DNA of 64,000 nt, taken from positions 45,787,652 through 45,851,651 of the forward strand of contig CM035163.1 of assembly GCA_020205615.1 (NCBI GenBank), in the 5' to 3' direction. The notes under the pieces were generated by a model, which saw only the letters and a list, made by a program, of their open reading frames with translations, was not told where the DNA came from and made no database searches. This document shows, in pieces, positions 1 through 11,330 of this stretch. Origin of the DNA: Panax quinquefolius. Its lineage: Eukaryota; Streptophyta; Magnoliopsida; Apiales; Araliaceae. The position numbers were made by a program, and so were the translations under genes. Within the stretch, counting starts at the first letter, position 1. Each line of letters opens with the position of its first letter.

Positions 1-1477
1 CTCAATAATGTTAGTCCATATATAAAATATATACATATATATAAGTATATATATACAAACAGAAATGAAAACCACGGACTGAAGTCTGGGTAAACACACT
101 CACACGACTTTCAACTTGTACAACAGTGTGTGCTAATATGAGAAGAAGGCATTATAGAGTATGAGAAGGCTTACAGTGGGCTGCCAAAGTAGACTTCTAT
201 CACTTTAAATGGATAAACACTCAGCTCTAGTCAGATAAAAGATAGCTATATGTGAGCTAACTAGTGTTTAGAAGTGAGAAAACACTCAAAAGATGTGTAT
301 GCAGAGTAAAATAGACAGGGCTTCCTCACATTTTTCCCTCCCTCTTCTTCTCAAATGGCTGACCCCAAGGCTTGTATATATAGACGGATGGCCGCAGGTA
401 CTCCTACGGCTGGTCGTGGTGCATCTGAGCCTCGCGAGTCCCGGCTAAATCTCGTAAGACGTGCACTCATACCTTTGTAATGTCCGCTCGAACTTGCAGA
501 ACTTCAATCATGCATCCCCGAATGAGGTATATCTGACCTTCTTCGGACCGCTTGTGTTGAGAGTTACGTAATGACATGGATTAGAGGTTGTACGAAGTAA
601 GGAAGAGGGGTCTATGCCCATGGTCTTCAAGCTTCAAATTCTATCCAAAGTACTGCCACGCGTAATAGTCACTCGGGATTGTCAATCCTCGGCTCTTGTG
701 GGACATTGTTGGATGTATGTATGTATGAAGTATTGAGACGACGTGCCATTGTCGAAGGAATAAGATGACGTTTGACTCCTCGCCGGGGTTATTGCCGGTT
801 TGAGTTAAAAGTAGACGTTGCTCAGGGTTACAGCTGAGATTGGACTACTTATTGGTATGCCTTGATATCATCTTGTTGATATGGTAAGATGACGTTATGA
901 CTCCTCACTGGGGTTATCGCCGGTTTAAGCGGAAAACAGACGTTGCTCAGGGTTACAGCTGAGATTGGACTGCTGCTTGTTTGTATGTATCACTATCATC
1001 TATGGATGTTCATGTCTGCTCGTTGTCAACTCCGCGTCTGAGGTGTGTGTGCCTTGACAGGATGTCTGAGGTTGAAGCTGATTGCATAAGTTTGAAACAA
1101 GCATTTTTGGGGTTATCGCCGGAACTGCAATGGCATCTCTTGGGGCTATCACCAAGGATGGGGTTGCTATTCCCAGTGTTTCTCTGGGACTGGATCTGAG
1201 CATCGCGGTGTTATTGCCAAGACAGAACTGTTCTCTCCGGTGTTGTTATCGGTCTTTTGATCTGCATATCTCAGGGTTATCTCCGAGATTGGAAATGACA
1301 TTCCCGGTGTGTGTTCCAGGTTTGAGATGATGTTCCCGGGTTGTGTTCTGGGTTGGAACTGAACTTCCGGTAGTATCCGGATTGGATGTAAGCAATCTTT
1401 CAGGGTTATCTCCAAAAGACGGATCTACCCTCCTGTCATGTTAGTAATAGGAGTGCAAAAAATTTCGAGTGTCTACA
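1..1477 (-). repeat. 3' LTR of Tat element T1 (partial)
   Basis: The stretch aligns along its length with 15548-17041, so it is the second LTR of the same minus-strand element. Read on the minus strand it begins at 1477 with TGTAGACACTCGAAATTTT, the same start as the LTRs at 17041 and 20323. The window edge cuts it off; the complete copy on the right is about 2.87 kb. It contains a TATA-like tatatata at 375-382 and many repeats of a short motif built on GGTTATCTCCGAG. The small ORFs in it (for example 981-1415) are not conserved genes. Confidence 0.9.
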
Positions 1478-1494
1478 GATGCCCCTCTTTATTA
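1478..1494 (-). other. Polypurine tract of T1
   Basis: On the minus strand a purine run, AAAGAGGGGCATC, sits directly against the LTR start TGTAGACAC. This is the expected priming site for plus-strand DNA synthesis and fixes T1 as a minus-strand element. Confidence 0.75.
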
Positions 1495-1959
1495 TATTCA
1501 TGCAATGCAAGGCATGGATAGGATAAAGAATACTAGACACTTGAAATGCAAGCAAGATAAACATGATGCGATATGCAGTAACATGATGCAAATGCATGTA
1601 GAATGCATGAGTGATTGTCAGGTAATCCTGCTGGGATGATAATCAGTGATGGCTTGGACATGCGATCCAAGTTTCCAAGGATGTTGATGTTGGGGCTATC
1701 ACCAAAGTCTTGAATCCTAGACACTGGCTTATATTCCATAGAGGTACCTCTTGTGTGTAAGAGATCTATGGGGATAAAGCTTCGTCTGTTTGAGGATGTG
1801 TATAACATATTCCCTCAATCTGTCGGAGTTACTGCCAATAGTTTGGTTGTTATCAAGGTTGCCTGATCTTCGCTGATGTGTGTATCACAGGATAAATCCC
1901 TGCTGGATGCATTGTCAAGGCTGCTTGACCTTCATTGATGTATGTGTCAATGGTAGCAT

Positions 1960-2235
1960 AGCGTTGTAGCCCCCGCCGGGGAAGGTTGCTTCGATGGGTT
2001 TACTTGCCATCGGCTGACATGATGTCAAGGCTGCTCGACCTTCATTGATATGTGTATCAATGGTTGCATTGCATTGTAACCCCTGCCGGGGATACGTAGA
2101 TCCTTGAAAGATGTGCGTTGTGACCCCCGTCGGGGATACGTAGATGTTTGATAACTTCAGCGTTGTAACCCCCGCCGGGGAGGTTTAATATTTTGTAGTT
2201 TTGCGTTGTAACCCCCGCTAGGGATACGTCAGGGT
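1960..2235. repeat. Tandem repeat with CCCCGCCGGGG core
   Basis: About five imperfect units of roughly 55-75 bp each carry GTTGTAACCCCCGCCGGGG followed by (A)TACGTAGAT or a variant. The CCCCGCCGGGG core is almost self-complementary. It lies between the antisense ORFs and the 3' LTR of T1. No gene is seen between 1495 and 2449. Confidence 0.7.
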
Positions 2236-2449
2236 TACCTGACACTCATTGACGACAGCGGACCTTTGTGGGGTATTTCCGAGCATGATCTATGAAAGCT
2301 GAGCTCATTGGTATAGTATACCCTGCATTCAAGCTAATACCTTTGAGACAATGGGAGTTTAACTCTGACCGACGAGAAACCAGTATTTCAGGCTATTCCG
2401 CTCAATCGCGTAGCAGTTTTACTCCTAATTTGGCCTTTTCAACTTGTGA

Positions 2450-3055
2450 GACCTCCTTTGCAATTCTAACTGGAGCGAGCCGGAGGCGTGGGAGCTCTAT
2501 TTAGGAGAGCGTGCTATTAGGAGCACTACAGAAGAGATTCGTATACCGATCTTGCCTCTTGCTAGGCGTTATTGGCCTGTTTTACAGTCACCTATCATTG
2601 ACATCCCATTGATGAGGATTGATAGTTTTATATTGTTAGAGGGCCCCTGTTCTCAGGAGATGTTCCAGCATTGGTGGATCCCTCGTATGATTGGAGCTCA
2701 GACCCGCGCCACACAATTTTTGGGGGATATGGTTCCAGGATCCGTGATGATGACGGATTGGCTAGCCTGTGTCAGAGATCTGACTCATGTGACACAGATT
2801 GACAGATTGACTCAGAAGCTGGACCAGTCACATCTTTTCATTCGGCATTTGGGCAGAGATCCTGTAGAGGTAGATACTTTTGATCCTTCCAGCTCTGGCG
2901 CTGGTCCCTCAGGTGACCCATATGGTTTTTTTGGCGCAGATCCTCCTTTGTATCGGCCTGACATCCCTGTAGATAGAGATCCAATGACTCAGGAGGAGTT
3001 ACATCAGGTGGACAGGATCGATGATGTAGACATCGATACTCTTGACTTTTTCTGA
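2450..3055 (+). CDS. Antisense extra ORF of T1, unknown protein (partial)
   Basis: The frame is open for about 200 codons on the strand opposite to T1 gag-pol; a stop lies just before 2450 and no convincing ATG is seen, so this may be an internal or terminal exon. The product is tryptophan-rich at its start (NWSEPEAWELYLGERAIRS), with a middle segment reading LEGPCSQEMFQHWWIPRM, then an amphipathic leucine- and glutamine-rich stretch, and an acidic proline-rich tail ending DIDTLDFF. Extra ORFs, some antisense, are known between pol and the 3' LTR of Tat-lineage elements, which fits this location. I do not recognise a domain. It could belong to the same transcript as the DUF7745-like gene downstream (3427-4880). 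Confidence 0.55.
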   Translation, partial: DLLCNSNWSEPEAWELYLGERAIRSTTEEIRIPILPLARRYWPVLQSPIIDIPLMRIDSFILLEGPCSQEMFQHWWIPRMIGAQTRATQFLGDMVPGSVMMTDWLACVRDLTHVTQIDRLTQKLDQSHLFIRHLGRDPVEVDTFDPSSSGAGPSGDPYGFFGADPPLYRPDIPVDRDPMTQEELHQVDRIDDVDIDTLDFF

Positions 3056-3426
3056 TGTATTTCTCGCTATCTCTTTTGATAGGCCTTTGTTGTATGTTGG
3101 GTAGCTTCGCCCCATTTCCCTGTATTTTAGTTGTACAGAGATGTATTAGATGATGATATACTTAGGAATGTATGTACAATTTTCCATTCCCTATATCATA
3201 TTGCCATCTATTGTATCATGCATGTTATTATGTTATGCATATATATGTATGTCTAGAGATATTCAGCATTGACCCCTGGATGGTCTTATGACACGGCCCG
3301 TACGGATCATACCCCACCATTTGTGGTGGTAGCTGGTATGGGCTCATGGTATGATAGTATATCACCCTCAAACATGGTGATCATAGATGATTTGCAGTAA
3401 CATACTATGACCCTGTTAATGTTTCA
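3056..3426 (+). other. Possible intron or spacer between antisense exons
   Basis: AT-rich with no open frame, and short direct repeats around 3130-3250. It ends in a pyrimidine-containing GTTTCAG at 3423-3429 that could serve as a splice acceptor for the exon that follows. No donor was fixed. Confidence 0.3.
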
Positions 3427-4880
3427 GGTTCCCACAGGATTTGTAGAGGGCGTGTTAGAGCACTAGGTATTGGAGAGACAGGTTTTATGATTTGGGACCC
3501 AGGAGTTGACTCCTACTTTGGAGGAGTATGCACGGTTGACGATGCTGCCGCTGGACAGACCTTGCGTGCATATGACTATTTGAGACATGAGCAGATAGTT
3601 CATGACCCTCACCGGATTGAGACGTAAAGTGGTCCAGGACGAGATTACATCTGGCCACATGATATCCTAACGTTTCCTTTTTGACATGTTTGGCTCTAAG
3701 GACAGCTATGCATGGCATTCCGGGGATTTCACCACACCGGAGGACCACTGGCATTCAGCCAGAGTAGATGTACTGCTTCTATGCGTATTGTCATACATCT
3801 TCATGTTGCGGTACATGGATGAGCTGGATATCGGCATCATTATGGCAGTGAGAGCTCTCAGGGAGGGTCGTACCATTGTACCGATGATCATTGCAGAGAC
3901 TCTGAGGTCAACTACATATTGCTGCACTTATCCAGCAGAAGTGTTTACAGGTAGTTCGGTCATTCTGTATGTGTGGTTTATGTAACACTTGAGATCGATT
4001 AGCACATTTTGACGACAGGGGTTTTGTTTCACCCAGGAGATAGCCATGTCATACTCCTTTCAGCCTACAGAGTGCACAGATGCTGCATTGTGGTCAGCTT
4101 TTCTAGTTGGGATTAGGGATCCGTTTGCCATATTGCCGTGTTCAGGGCATAGTTCACCCTACAGCTTCTTTACTCATGCTCCAGGCATGGATTACCTCCC
4201 TCTGGCTGGATTGAGGGGCATGATTACTTACCACCCATCGCCGTGATGTGTCGGGCTTGACCAGCCTCAGGATTTTCATCCGTATGAGGCAAAGATGAGT
4301 CGGTCATGCGTCACACCATTTATCGTCGGAGGAGGACTGATCTAGTTGTATGCTGTTGGGATCGGCGAGAGGCGGAGTTTTCATCAATCATCCAGGTTGT
4401 TCTGCAGAGTATTCCGCATGGATGGAGACAGAGATTGCATCGGCTGTGGCAGTATCCACAGTGCAGGGGATTTATTCTGACGATGAGGAGCCTATAGAGG
4501 AGGCTATTATTCCCATCGATGATTTAACTGCTGGACTGCTAGCATTTGTAATGGATTCTCCCACCCCGAGTACCACTGTTACTCAGTATTCGGCACAACA
4601 TTTGGAGCAGAGCTTACATCTGATGACCTATGAGAGAGATCAGGCTAGGGCCGCGATGTTGACAACTCTTGATGAGAGAGATACCGCTCTGTGGGAGAGG
4701 GATGAGGCTAGATCAGCCAGGGATGTATTGATAGTGGAGCGGGATGCCGCCTTATCTACTAGGGATGTGGCCATTGCAGACAACACTTTAGTGAGATCCC
4801 AGATGACTGTCAGTCTTACCGACATGAGTGCTTACATTGATGAGCATTATGCCACCATGCGCTTAGCCTCGATCTGCTAG
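3427..4880 (+). pseudogene. Antisense DUF7745-like protein with C-terminal coiled coil, broken
   Basis: Fragments in order on the plus strand match the layout I know for plant DUF7745 proteins. Near 3505 a frame reads TPTLEEYARLTMLPLDRP, the characteristic start. At 3686-3985 comes the middle (ARVDVLLLCVLSYIFMLRY, then IVPMIIAETLRSTTYCC). At 4046-4246 comes a part with GMDYLPLAGLRGMITYHPS. At about 4404 YSAWMETEIASAV precedes a charged heptad-like coiled coil made of ERD repeats (4610-4790). Stops and frame changes separate the pieces, so the copy is not functional as read. It is antisense to T1 pol. The function of DUF7745 proteins is unknown. Confidence 0.65.
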
Positions 4881-5850
4881 CTCGTGTAGATACCTTAAGG
4901 TGAGCTTGTAGTGCTTCCTCCGCCTTCGAGAGGGATGCTATGTTAGATATGATAGTCCGCATACACACAGATCCAGAGATAGCTTTGTATTTTCCTCGCA
5001 TGCACTAGCTTAGCCATTTTGTCATGTATGCATGAAATGTATATATCAAACAAGATATATATGGCGGAAATATATTTTGATTCACTTCCCTCTTAGTTAT
5101 GCCTTGATACTTGCTTGATGTCTGCCTATTTCTCCAGGGGCCTTGTGATCTTGATGCATTCTAAACTTATCCTCGATAGATGGACATTGAGACGTCGCAA
5201 GATCTCTCGTAATCGAATCATTGATTTCTCAGAAATCCTACCATCTTTGGTGTCTTGGGATCGGTATCTCAGATGGAAAAGTGGAGAGGAGGGTAGTTTC
5301 TTCCTCTCTGAGATTGACCGCACCACGGATGGTCGTCAGTACTTCTATTTATGAGAAGCTTAGTTAATTCCATCTCTTATGGGTTGGTATTGCTCTTTGA
5401 GGCACGATCGCAGCTTAGATGGTCACCGAATCTTCTATTTGTGAAAAGAGGTTGGGTAATTCCATCCCTTTGATCTGAAACCGATGAAATGGGGCGAATT
5501 GAAGATTGATCCCAATCAGCGTGTGACAAGTATGTTATTCGGTAGGGTTAGATCGCACCATAAATGGTCGCCACGCACTCTATTGAAGAGAAGATCAAGT
5601 CTACGTTGTTCGAACCTAGTGTAGGAGGTTCAACGCTGAATGCGGAAGGCAGATGGGTGTAGAAGTATTTTTATTATTTTTTGTTATTTTGTAGAGAAAG
5701 GGTAGAAATGTTTTTGTTGTTTTTCTTTATTGCGACCAGGCCATAGAGAATATGATTGCCACGCACTTCGTGTATCGTGGAGATCAAATCGACGAGTTCG
5801 CCCTCGTGACGAATTGAAGGCGAAGAGAAGTGTGAATCCCATGTGCAGGC
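4881..5850. other. Non-coding post-pol region of T1
   Basis: No conserved coding frame is recognised. Open frames at 5115-5354 (plus) and 5126-5326 (minus) overlap each other and look like chance. A phrase around GATCGCACCA(T/C)..ATGGTCG recurs near 5319, 5408 and 5550, suggesting diverged repeats. Confidence 0.5.
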
Positions 5851-6075
5851 TATACTGCGGGGAAAAGAAAGTTTAATCCCATAATGGGGATAAACTGCAA
5901 GTGTGTAAAAAGTTTAATCCCGTCCTCAGGACAAACTGCAGGAGTAGAAAAGTTTAATCCCGTCTTCAGGATAAACTGCAGGTGTGAAAGGTTCAATCCC
6001 GTCTTCAGGATAACCGAAATTGTGAGAGGTTAAATCCCGTCTTCAGGATAACTGAGATTGTATGAAAGGTTTGAA
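5851..6075. repeat. Tandem repeat, AGTTTAATCCCGTCTTCAGG unit
   Basis: Five to six imperfect units of about 45-55 bp, each with (A)GTTTAATCCC followed by GTC(T/C)TCAGGATAAACTGCAG or a close variant. It lies immediately downstream of T1 pol on the minus strand. Confidence 0.75.
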
Positions 6076-6585
6076 ATGAAGTAAAAATTAGGCTGCTGGC
6101 TTGAAGTGTATGTTTCCCTGAGGGGCAGAAGAATATATAGAAAGGAAAGGGTTCAAAACTAGAATGACTGGTGATTTGAGGATCAAAACCAAGATGTTTG
6201 TTTGATGGTAACTTCAGACATAGTACCATTTCACGGTGTCCGAGATGATAAGCTGTGGAAATTCATCACCGTTCATTTCCTACAATCTGAGAGCACCTCC
6301 TGTCAATACTTCCTTGACAATAAATGGGCCTTCCCAGTTAGGAGCGAATTTTCCCTTAGATTGATCTTGGTTGTCAATGATCTTCTTCAAAACCAAGTCA
6401 TGTTATTTGAATTACCGTAGTCGAACTTTTCCGTTGTAGGATCGTGCGATCCTTTGCTGATATAACTGACCATGGAAGATTGTCGCGGTTCTCCTTTCGC
6501 CTATCAGAGACAAATGGTGATACCTGTCTTGTACCCATTGGTCTTCATCCAACTAAGCATCCATCAATACTCTGAGGGATTCCAT
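6076..6585 (-). pseudogene. T1 pol C-terminal end
   Basis: Translation of the minus strand gives fragments of the segment after the integrase core, such as an arginine-rich YNGKVR-like stretch near 6430 and a WEGPFIV-like stretch near 6330, out of frame with each other. Neighbouring integrase lies just upstream (6586-7368). Coding appears to end near 6200. Confidence 0.5.
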
Positions 6586-7368
6586 TTACACTTCTATAGG
6601 GAGAACTGCTTCCATCCCATAGACTAATGAGTAGGGGGTTGCCCTAGTGGAAGTTCGCATGGAAGTTCTGTAGGCTAATAAAGTCAGAGGCAAGAGGTCG
6701 TGCCATCCTTTATGATCATGGGACATTTTTCGCATGATCTTCTTGATGTTTTTATTAGCCGCTTCAACAAAGACCATTCATCTTTGGATGGTAGATGACG
6801 AGAGTGAGATGTTTGATGTGGAATTTTTCGCATAACTTCTCCATCATTTTGTTGTTGAGGTTCTTAGCATTGTTCTACACAATGACCTCTCGTTGTCCAT
6901 ATCGACGATGACATTTGTTTTACGATGAAAATAATGATAACTTCTTTAGTGACCTTGGGGAAGGATCCTGGTTCTACCCATTTGGTGAAGTAGTCGATCA
7001 TGGTGATATGAATCGATGTCCATTATTGGCTTTGGGCTCGATGGGCCCGATCTCGTCCATTCCCCACATTGAGAAGGGCCATGGCAAACTCATATTATGG
7101 AGTTACCTTAGAGGGGCGTGGATAGCATTCCCATGAATTTGGCATTGATAGCACTCTTGATGTGATCATCACAGTCAGCTTTGAGTGTAAGCCAATAATG
7201 TCCCGTTCTGAGAATTTTCTTGACAAGTAAGGGGTTGCTTATGTGCGGGCCACATACTCCACCATGGATCTCATCCATGAGTCTCTGAGCTTGGTCTTTG
7301 TCTAGACATCTGAGGAGACCTAATCCTGCATCTCTTTTATTGAGTGCATCTCCGCCGTAGAATTTCAT
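6586..7368 (-). pseudogene. T1 integrase
   Basis: The N-terminal zinc-binding part reads LMDEIHGGVCGPHISNPL then ADCDDHIKSA, where the second cysteine pair is damaged compared with T2. The catalytic core is only partly readable between 7100 and 6780 because of frame changes. The end of the core reads NKNIKKIMRKMSHDHKGWH then RTSMRTSTRATPYSLVYG (6777-6586). Integrase inserts the cDNA copy into the host chromosome. Same order and strong similarity as the split T2 integrase. Confidence 0.8.
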
Positions 7369-7618
7369 AGCAAGTCGATGAATCCGCCTCTTCTCAGTTA
7401 GGCTCGCCTCAGCGGGTGTAGATCCATCTCGTAGATACTCGTTGATGCTTTGATACCAAAGGTTGTGGATGGGTGGTAGCTCATCCGATACTTCTCCAAT
7501 GTAATTCCCATAGACTGGGGCTCTTTATAGAGTAAACGTGATGCTTGGCATGTTTTCCTTATCCGGTATGTAAACCAAGGAGGCCAACGTTGCTAATGCA
7601 TCTGCAAAATCATTCCTA

Positions 7619-7910
7619 TTACGAGGAATGTGTAGAAAGGAGATTTCTTCGAACTCCAAAGCCATCTGTAGAACTTGTCGATGGTAAGGCAGTAAATGTA
7701 ATTCTTTGGTTTGATAGATTCACGAGGATTGCTTGATTACCAATTCGAAATCCCCAAAGATAGTTAACTGCCTGATGCCTATTGAACGGGCAAGTTTTAG
7801 CCCCATGATATGACCCTTCATACTCAAATTGTGTTGTTGGTGCCGATAAACTCGCAATTTGACGGCGACGGATATCGCTCCCCTGCATCGATATTAAAAT
7901 TGCTCCACTT
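7619..7910 (-). pseudogene. T1 second (archaeal-type) RNase H
   Basis: Fragments such as TTQFEYEGSYHGAKTCPF and, in other frames, the surrounding sequence match the second RNase H of T2 at 29087-29400. A second RNase H between the usual RT-RNase H and integrase is a hallmark of the Tat lineage. This copy is frameshifted. Confidence 0.65.
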
Positions 7911-8153
7911 CCAGAGAGCCTTCGATAATAACTCCATCAAAATACATTCTCCACGTATGACATATATTGATCGATGTTATAATCGAATCATCATTACCCC
8001 TTCATCGGGAAAGTATGTTTCTAAGGGTTTGAATCCTCGCAAAGTACGGCTGGCGCATTGATCCGCAATTTCTTGACCTTTGATGATTTTTTGCGTCCAC
8101 GTAGACGATGTCAAATTGTCATAGGATCAATCGCCATCCGGACAATTGACAAT

Positions 8154-8640
8154 TCAAGATGGGCTTATCAACACATACTTGAGAGGATCCATTCGGGATA
8201 TGAGATGGGTTGTGTGACCATGGAGGTAATGTTGTAACCTCATGGAAGCCCATGCTAAAGCACAACAAGTTTTCTCAATCAGAGTGTACTTGTGTTCACT
8301 GATGCTGAATCTTTTGCTGAGGTAATAGATAGCTCGTTCTTGGCCTCTATTGTCTTTCTGCCCCAGCATGCAGCCCATGGCATTGTCATTTATGGATAGG
8401 TACATGAACAGGGGAACATCATCCTTGGGAGGTACCAAAATAGGAGCATTAATCAGTTGCTCTTTAATGGTAAGGAAGGCTTTCTGACACTCATCGTTCC
8501 ATTTCATGGAGGAGTTCTTCCTTAATAGCTTGAAGATAGGCTCACAGGTTGCTGTGAATTGAGAAATGAATCTGCTAATGAAATTGATTCTTCCCAAAAA
8601 TCCCCGTATTTCCTTCTCTATCTAAGGAATGGGCATTTCC
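8154..8640 (-). pseudogene. T1 RNase H linked to reverse transcriptase
   Basis: Open for 147 codons. It reads MKWNDECQKAFLTIKEQL, then LSINDNAMGCMLGQ, YYLSKRFSISEHKYTLIEK and ASMRLQHYLHGHTTHLI. This is the RNase H that follows the RT palm and thumb in Ty3/gypsy elements and removes the RNA strand during cDNA synthesis. Nearly identical in layout to 28500-28860 of T2. Confidence 0.85.
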
Positions 8641-9419
8641 TTGATGGCCTGGATTTTGGTAGGATCCAGCTCAATCCTTTGTGGTCGACTAGAAAACCTA
8701 GCAACTTGCTCGACTTATCAACAAAAAGGCGCACTTGGCGGATTCAACTTCAAGTTGTACTTACGCAACTCCGTTGAAAAGTTTTATGAGATGGTCTAAG
8801 TGGTCATCCTCCTTCCGGATTTGACAATGATGTCATCCATATAGATCTCTATCTCTTTGTGCATTAAATCGTGGGAAAAGAGCCATCATAGCTTCACCGA
8901 TAGGTTGCCAAGCGTTGATGAGGCCGAATGACAACCATCTATAGCAAAAGGTTCCCCAAGGCGTGATGAAAGCGATTTTCTCATGATCTTCCTCAACACC
9001 ATATAATTTGATGGTACCCCGCAAAAGCAATCAAAGAAAGGAGTACATGCCGATTGAGCAAAGATTGTCAATAAGAATGTGGATAAAGGGCACGGAAAGC
9101 TATCTTTAAGGAAAGCTTTGTTCAAATCCTCAGTAATCCACGCAAACTCGCACCTTCCCCCTGGTTTAGGCACGGAACAATGTTAGGATATCCACTCCGG
9201 ATATGTAGACACCATGATGATGCGAGCTCGAAATTGTTTCACAATTTCCTCTTTAACTTTTAAACTCCATTCAGGTTTCAATCGCCTGAGCTTTTGCCTA
9301 ACTGGCTTGAATCGTTCTTTGATGGGAAGGCGATAAAGAACAATGTTAGTGGACAAACCCACCATGTCTTCATGAGACCATGCAAAAACATCTTGGAATT
9401 GGGTTAATAGTGCAACCAT
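8641..9419 (-). pseudogene. T1 reverse transcriptase
   Basis: Starts with the fingers region (LPIKERFKPVRQKLRRLKPEW). The catalytic YMDD is encoded on the minus strand at 8832-8843, in a frame reading MHKEIEIYMDD. Several indels between 9183 and 8820 break the frame, so no functional enzyme is made from this copy. Confidence 0.85.
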
Positions 9420-9689
9420 GTCATTCCGTTGATTTGTGGTAAGGTCTGAACCAATCTGGATTAGCTTAGGGTTGTCTAAGGTTCCGAGATTGAAAGGAGT
9501 GGTTTGATCAAGATTGGGTTTGGGTTTGTCTCATGACCCATTCCTTAATCTCCGAGGTGTCTCAATGTCCTCTCGATGTCCATCAAGTCTCGAGTCCAAC
9601 TTTGCATCAAAGTTACAAATTTTCAGGAGAAAAGGCATGTCATCGCTAAGGACATGCACATCTAAATTCGTAGTCCTCAAACAAAAGAT

Positions 9690-9845
9690 GCTTTCATTTA
9701 ATATATGCAACTCGCTCGATCATACAAAAGTGTTAGCATGTACTTGATAAAATAACTCGCTAGTGTTGTAAAGGAAAAGCAAGCAATTAAAGTTATCTAT
9801 GTGGCGTAGGGATTTTTTCCCATTTTACCCTCGTCGACCAATGAA
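9690..9845 (-). other. Probable intron of T1 between protease and RT parts
   Basis: Matches the intron-like segment of T2 (27204-27353): a T-rich stretch with stops in all frames, ending on the minus strand with TTTTGTTTGAG at about 9680-9690, just before the conserved sequence GACTACGAATTTAGATGTG. The acceptor reads GAG here against CAG in T2. The coding segment between it and the RT (9420-9690) is short and broken. Confidence 0.5.
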
Positions 9846-10472
9846 TGGAGTGTCGCCTCAATTGTCGAGGGCAAAGTCCTGATGGACTGTAGTGATGGAA
9901 GGATCGTCATTGTCCTCCTTCTCCCGAATGATAACCATGACATCTGGGCAATCATCGTCTGGGGTGTATCTATTTGTATGTTCATCATGAACAATGAAGC
10001 GAATTCCTGCCATCATCAAGACAAGGTCATGTTTACATTTTCGTTCATTTTCTTCTGCCTCGGGATAAGGAATCAACACTTCTTTTGCTTTGATTGGCAC
10101 TGGTTTCGGAAATAGCATAGCCACAACATGTGCTGGAACCTTAACTGGAGATTGCATTAACTCATGAGGTAAAGGTATAGAAAATCGCTGGGCGGTGAAA
10201 GCTTGAGGAACCTGCTTGTGCTTATGAGGATTCCTCGAATCGAATCTAGCGTAATAGCCTAGTCCTAGTCCGTCTCCAATTTGACCGGACATTTGAATAG
10301 GGCTCTTAATACCCTGCTTATCCTGACCAAGCCCTTGTCCAGGTTGATGACACAATGACATCATTTCTTGAGTGGCCGACATAACCTCGGCAGAAATCTT
10401 GGGTACGGGAAGTGGCGCCCAATAGAATGGTATCAAGGTTACTCACTTCCGTAGTATGGAAACCGGCCTGCT
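9846..10472 (-). pseudogene. T1 region after protease, with G-patch-like motif
   Basis: A 192-codon open frame reads PGQGLGQDKQGIKSPIQM, then GDGLGLGYYARF, a G-patch-like glycine pattern, then KFVVHDEHTNRYTPDDDCP-type sequence shared with T2. G-patch segments are known downstream of some retroviral and retrotransposon proteases and may bind RNA. It ends in TGA where T2 keeps a tryptophan codon. Confidence 0.65.
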
Positions 10473-11330
10473 TCAACTTCCGAATTGAAGTCGATAATTG
10501 GTAGAGTTCCTTGTTCGTGACAATCCGGCCAAACGCGATAAAGCGACTAGACTGTTGTTGATAATGTATTTGAGTTGTTGATGTAAGGTGGAGGGAACAT
10601 CTCCAGCCATGTGTATCCATGGTCTCCCTAATAGCAGGTTATATTCTGAGTCTATTTTGAGGACGTGAAAGGATACATTGAATTTATTTGGACCAATCTC
10701 AATTGGCAACTCAATCTTTCCAAGGGAATTTCACCGGGATCCATCAAAAGCTCTGATGACCATGTGGTTGCTTTGGATCCGCTTGAGATTAATATTCATC
10801 TTTACCAAGGTGGCATAAGGAAAAATATTTAGAGATGAGCCTCCATCTATCAATACTCCTGCTAGCATATACCCGGAAGACAAAACTGCAATATGCAAAG
10901 GTTTGCAATGATCGGTCCCTTCGGGAGGTATGTCATCATCAGTGAAGGATATCACATTGTTGTTGAAAATGTGATCAACCAAATGTTGAAATTTTTCCAC
11001 GTCCACTGATTTTGGCAAATAGGCTTCTTCTAAAACCTTCAGTAAGATCTTCCGATGATCCTCGGAAGAGAAAACCAAATCCAGTATCGAAATCTGGTGT
11101 GGAGCTTCTCACAAGCTTAAAACCACTTTGGCTTCATTGTGGCCCATAGTGCGGAGGAATTTTTCAATCTTCTCCACGGGCAACTTCCCCTTTGCTTCGC
11201 AAGTAGGTTTAATAATCCGTTGAGGAAGATACGATGATTTTCCTTCACACCGTAGAGCAAGTAGTATGAGACGTGGATCCTTCAAATTTCCCATAATTCC
11301 ATGGAACGTTGTGTGTCGATAAATGTGATA
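10473..11330 (-). pseudogene. T1 aspartic protease
   Basis: The active-site triad appears as GVLIDGGSSLNIFPYATL (Asp-Gly-Gly in place of the usual Asp-Thr/Ser-Gly), and the second conserved segment reads EYNLLLGRPWIHMAG. It would cut the Gag-Pol polyprotein. Upstream the frame passes through the segment with MGHNEAKVVLSL. Stops interrupt at about 11100 and 10720. Confidence 0.8.

Noticed and set aside
981..1415. Overlapping ORFs in the T1 LTR, repeated at 16542-16894
   Set aside because: Their repetition reflects LTR duplication. They overlap on both strands and match no protein I recognise.
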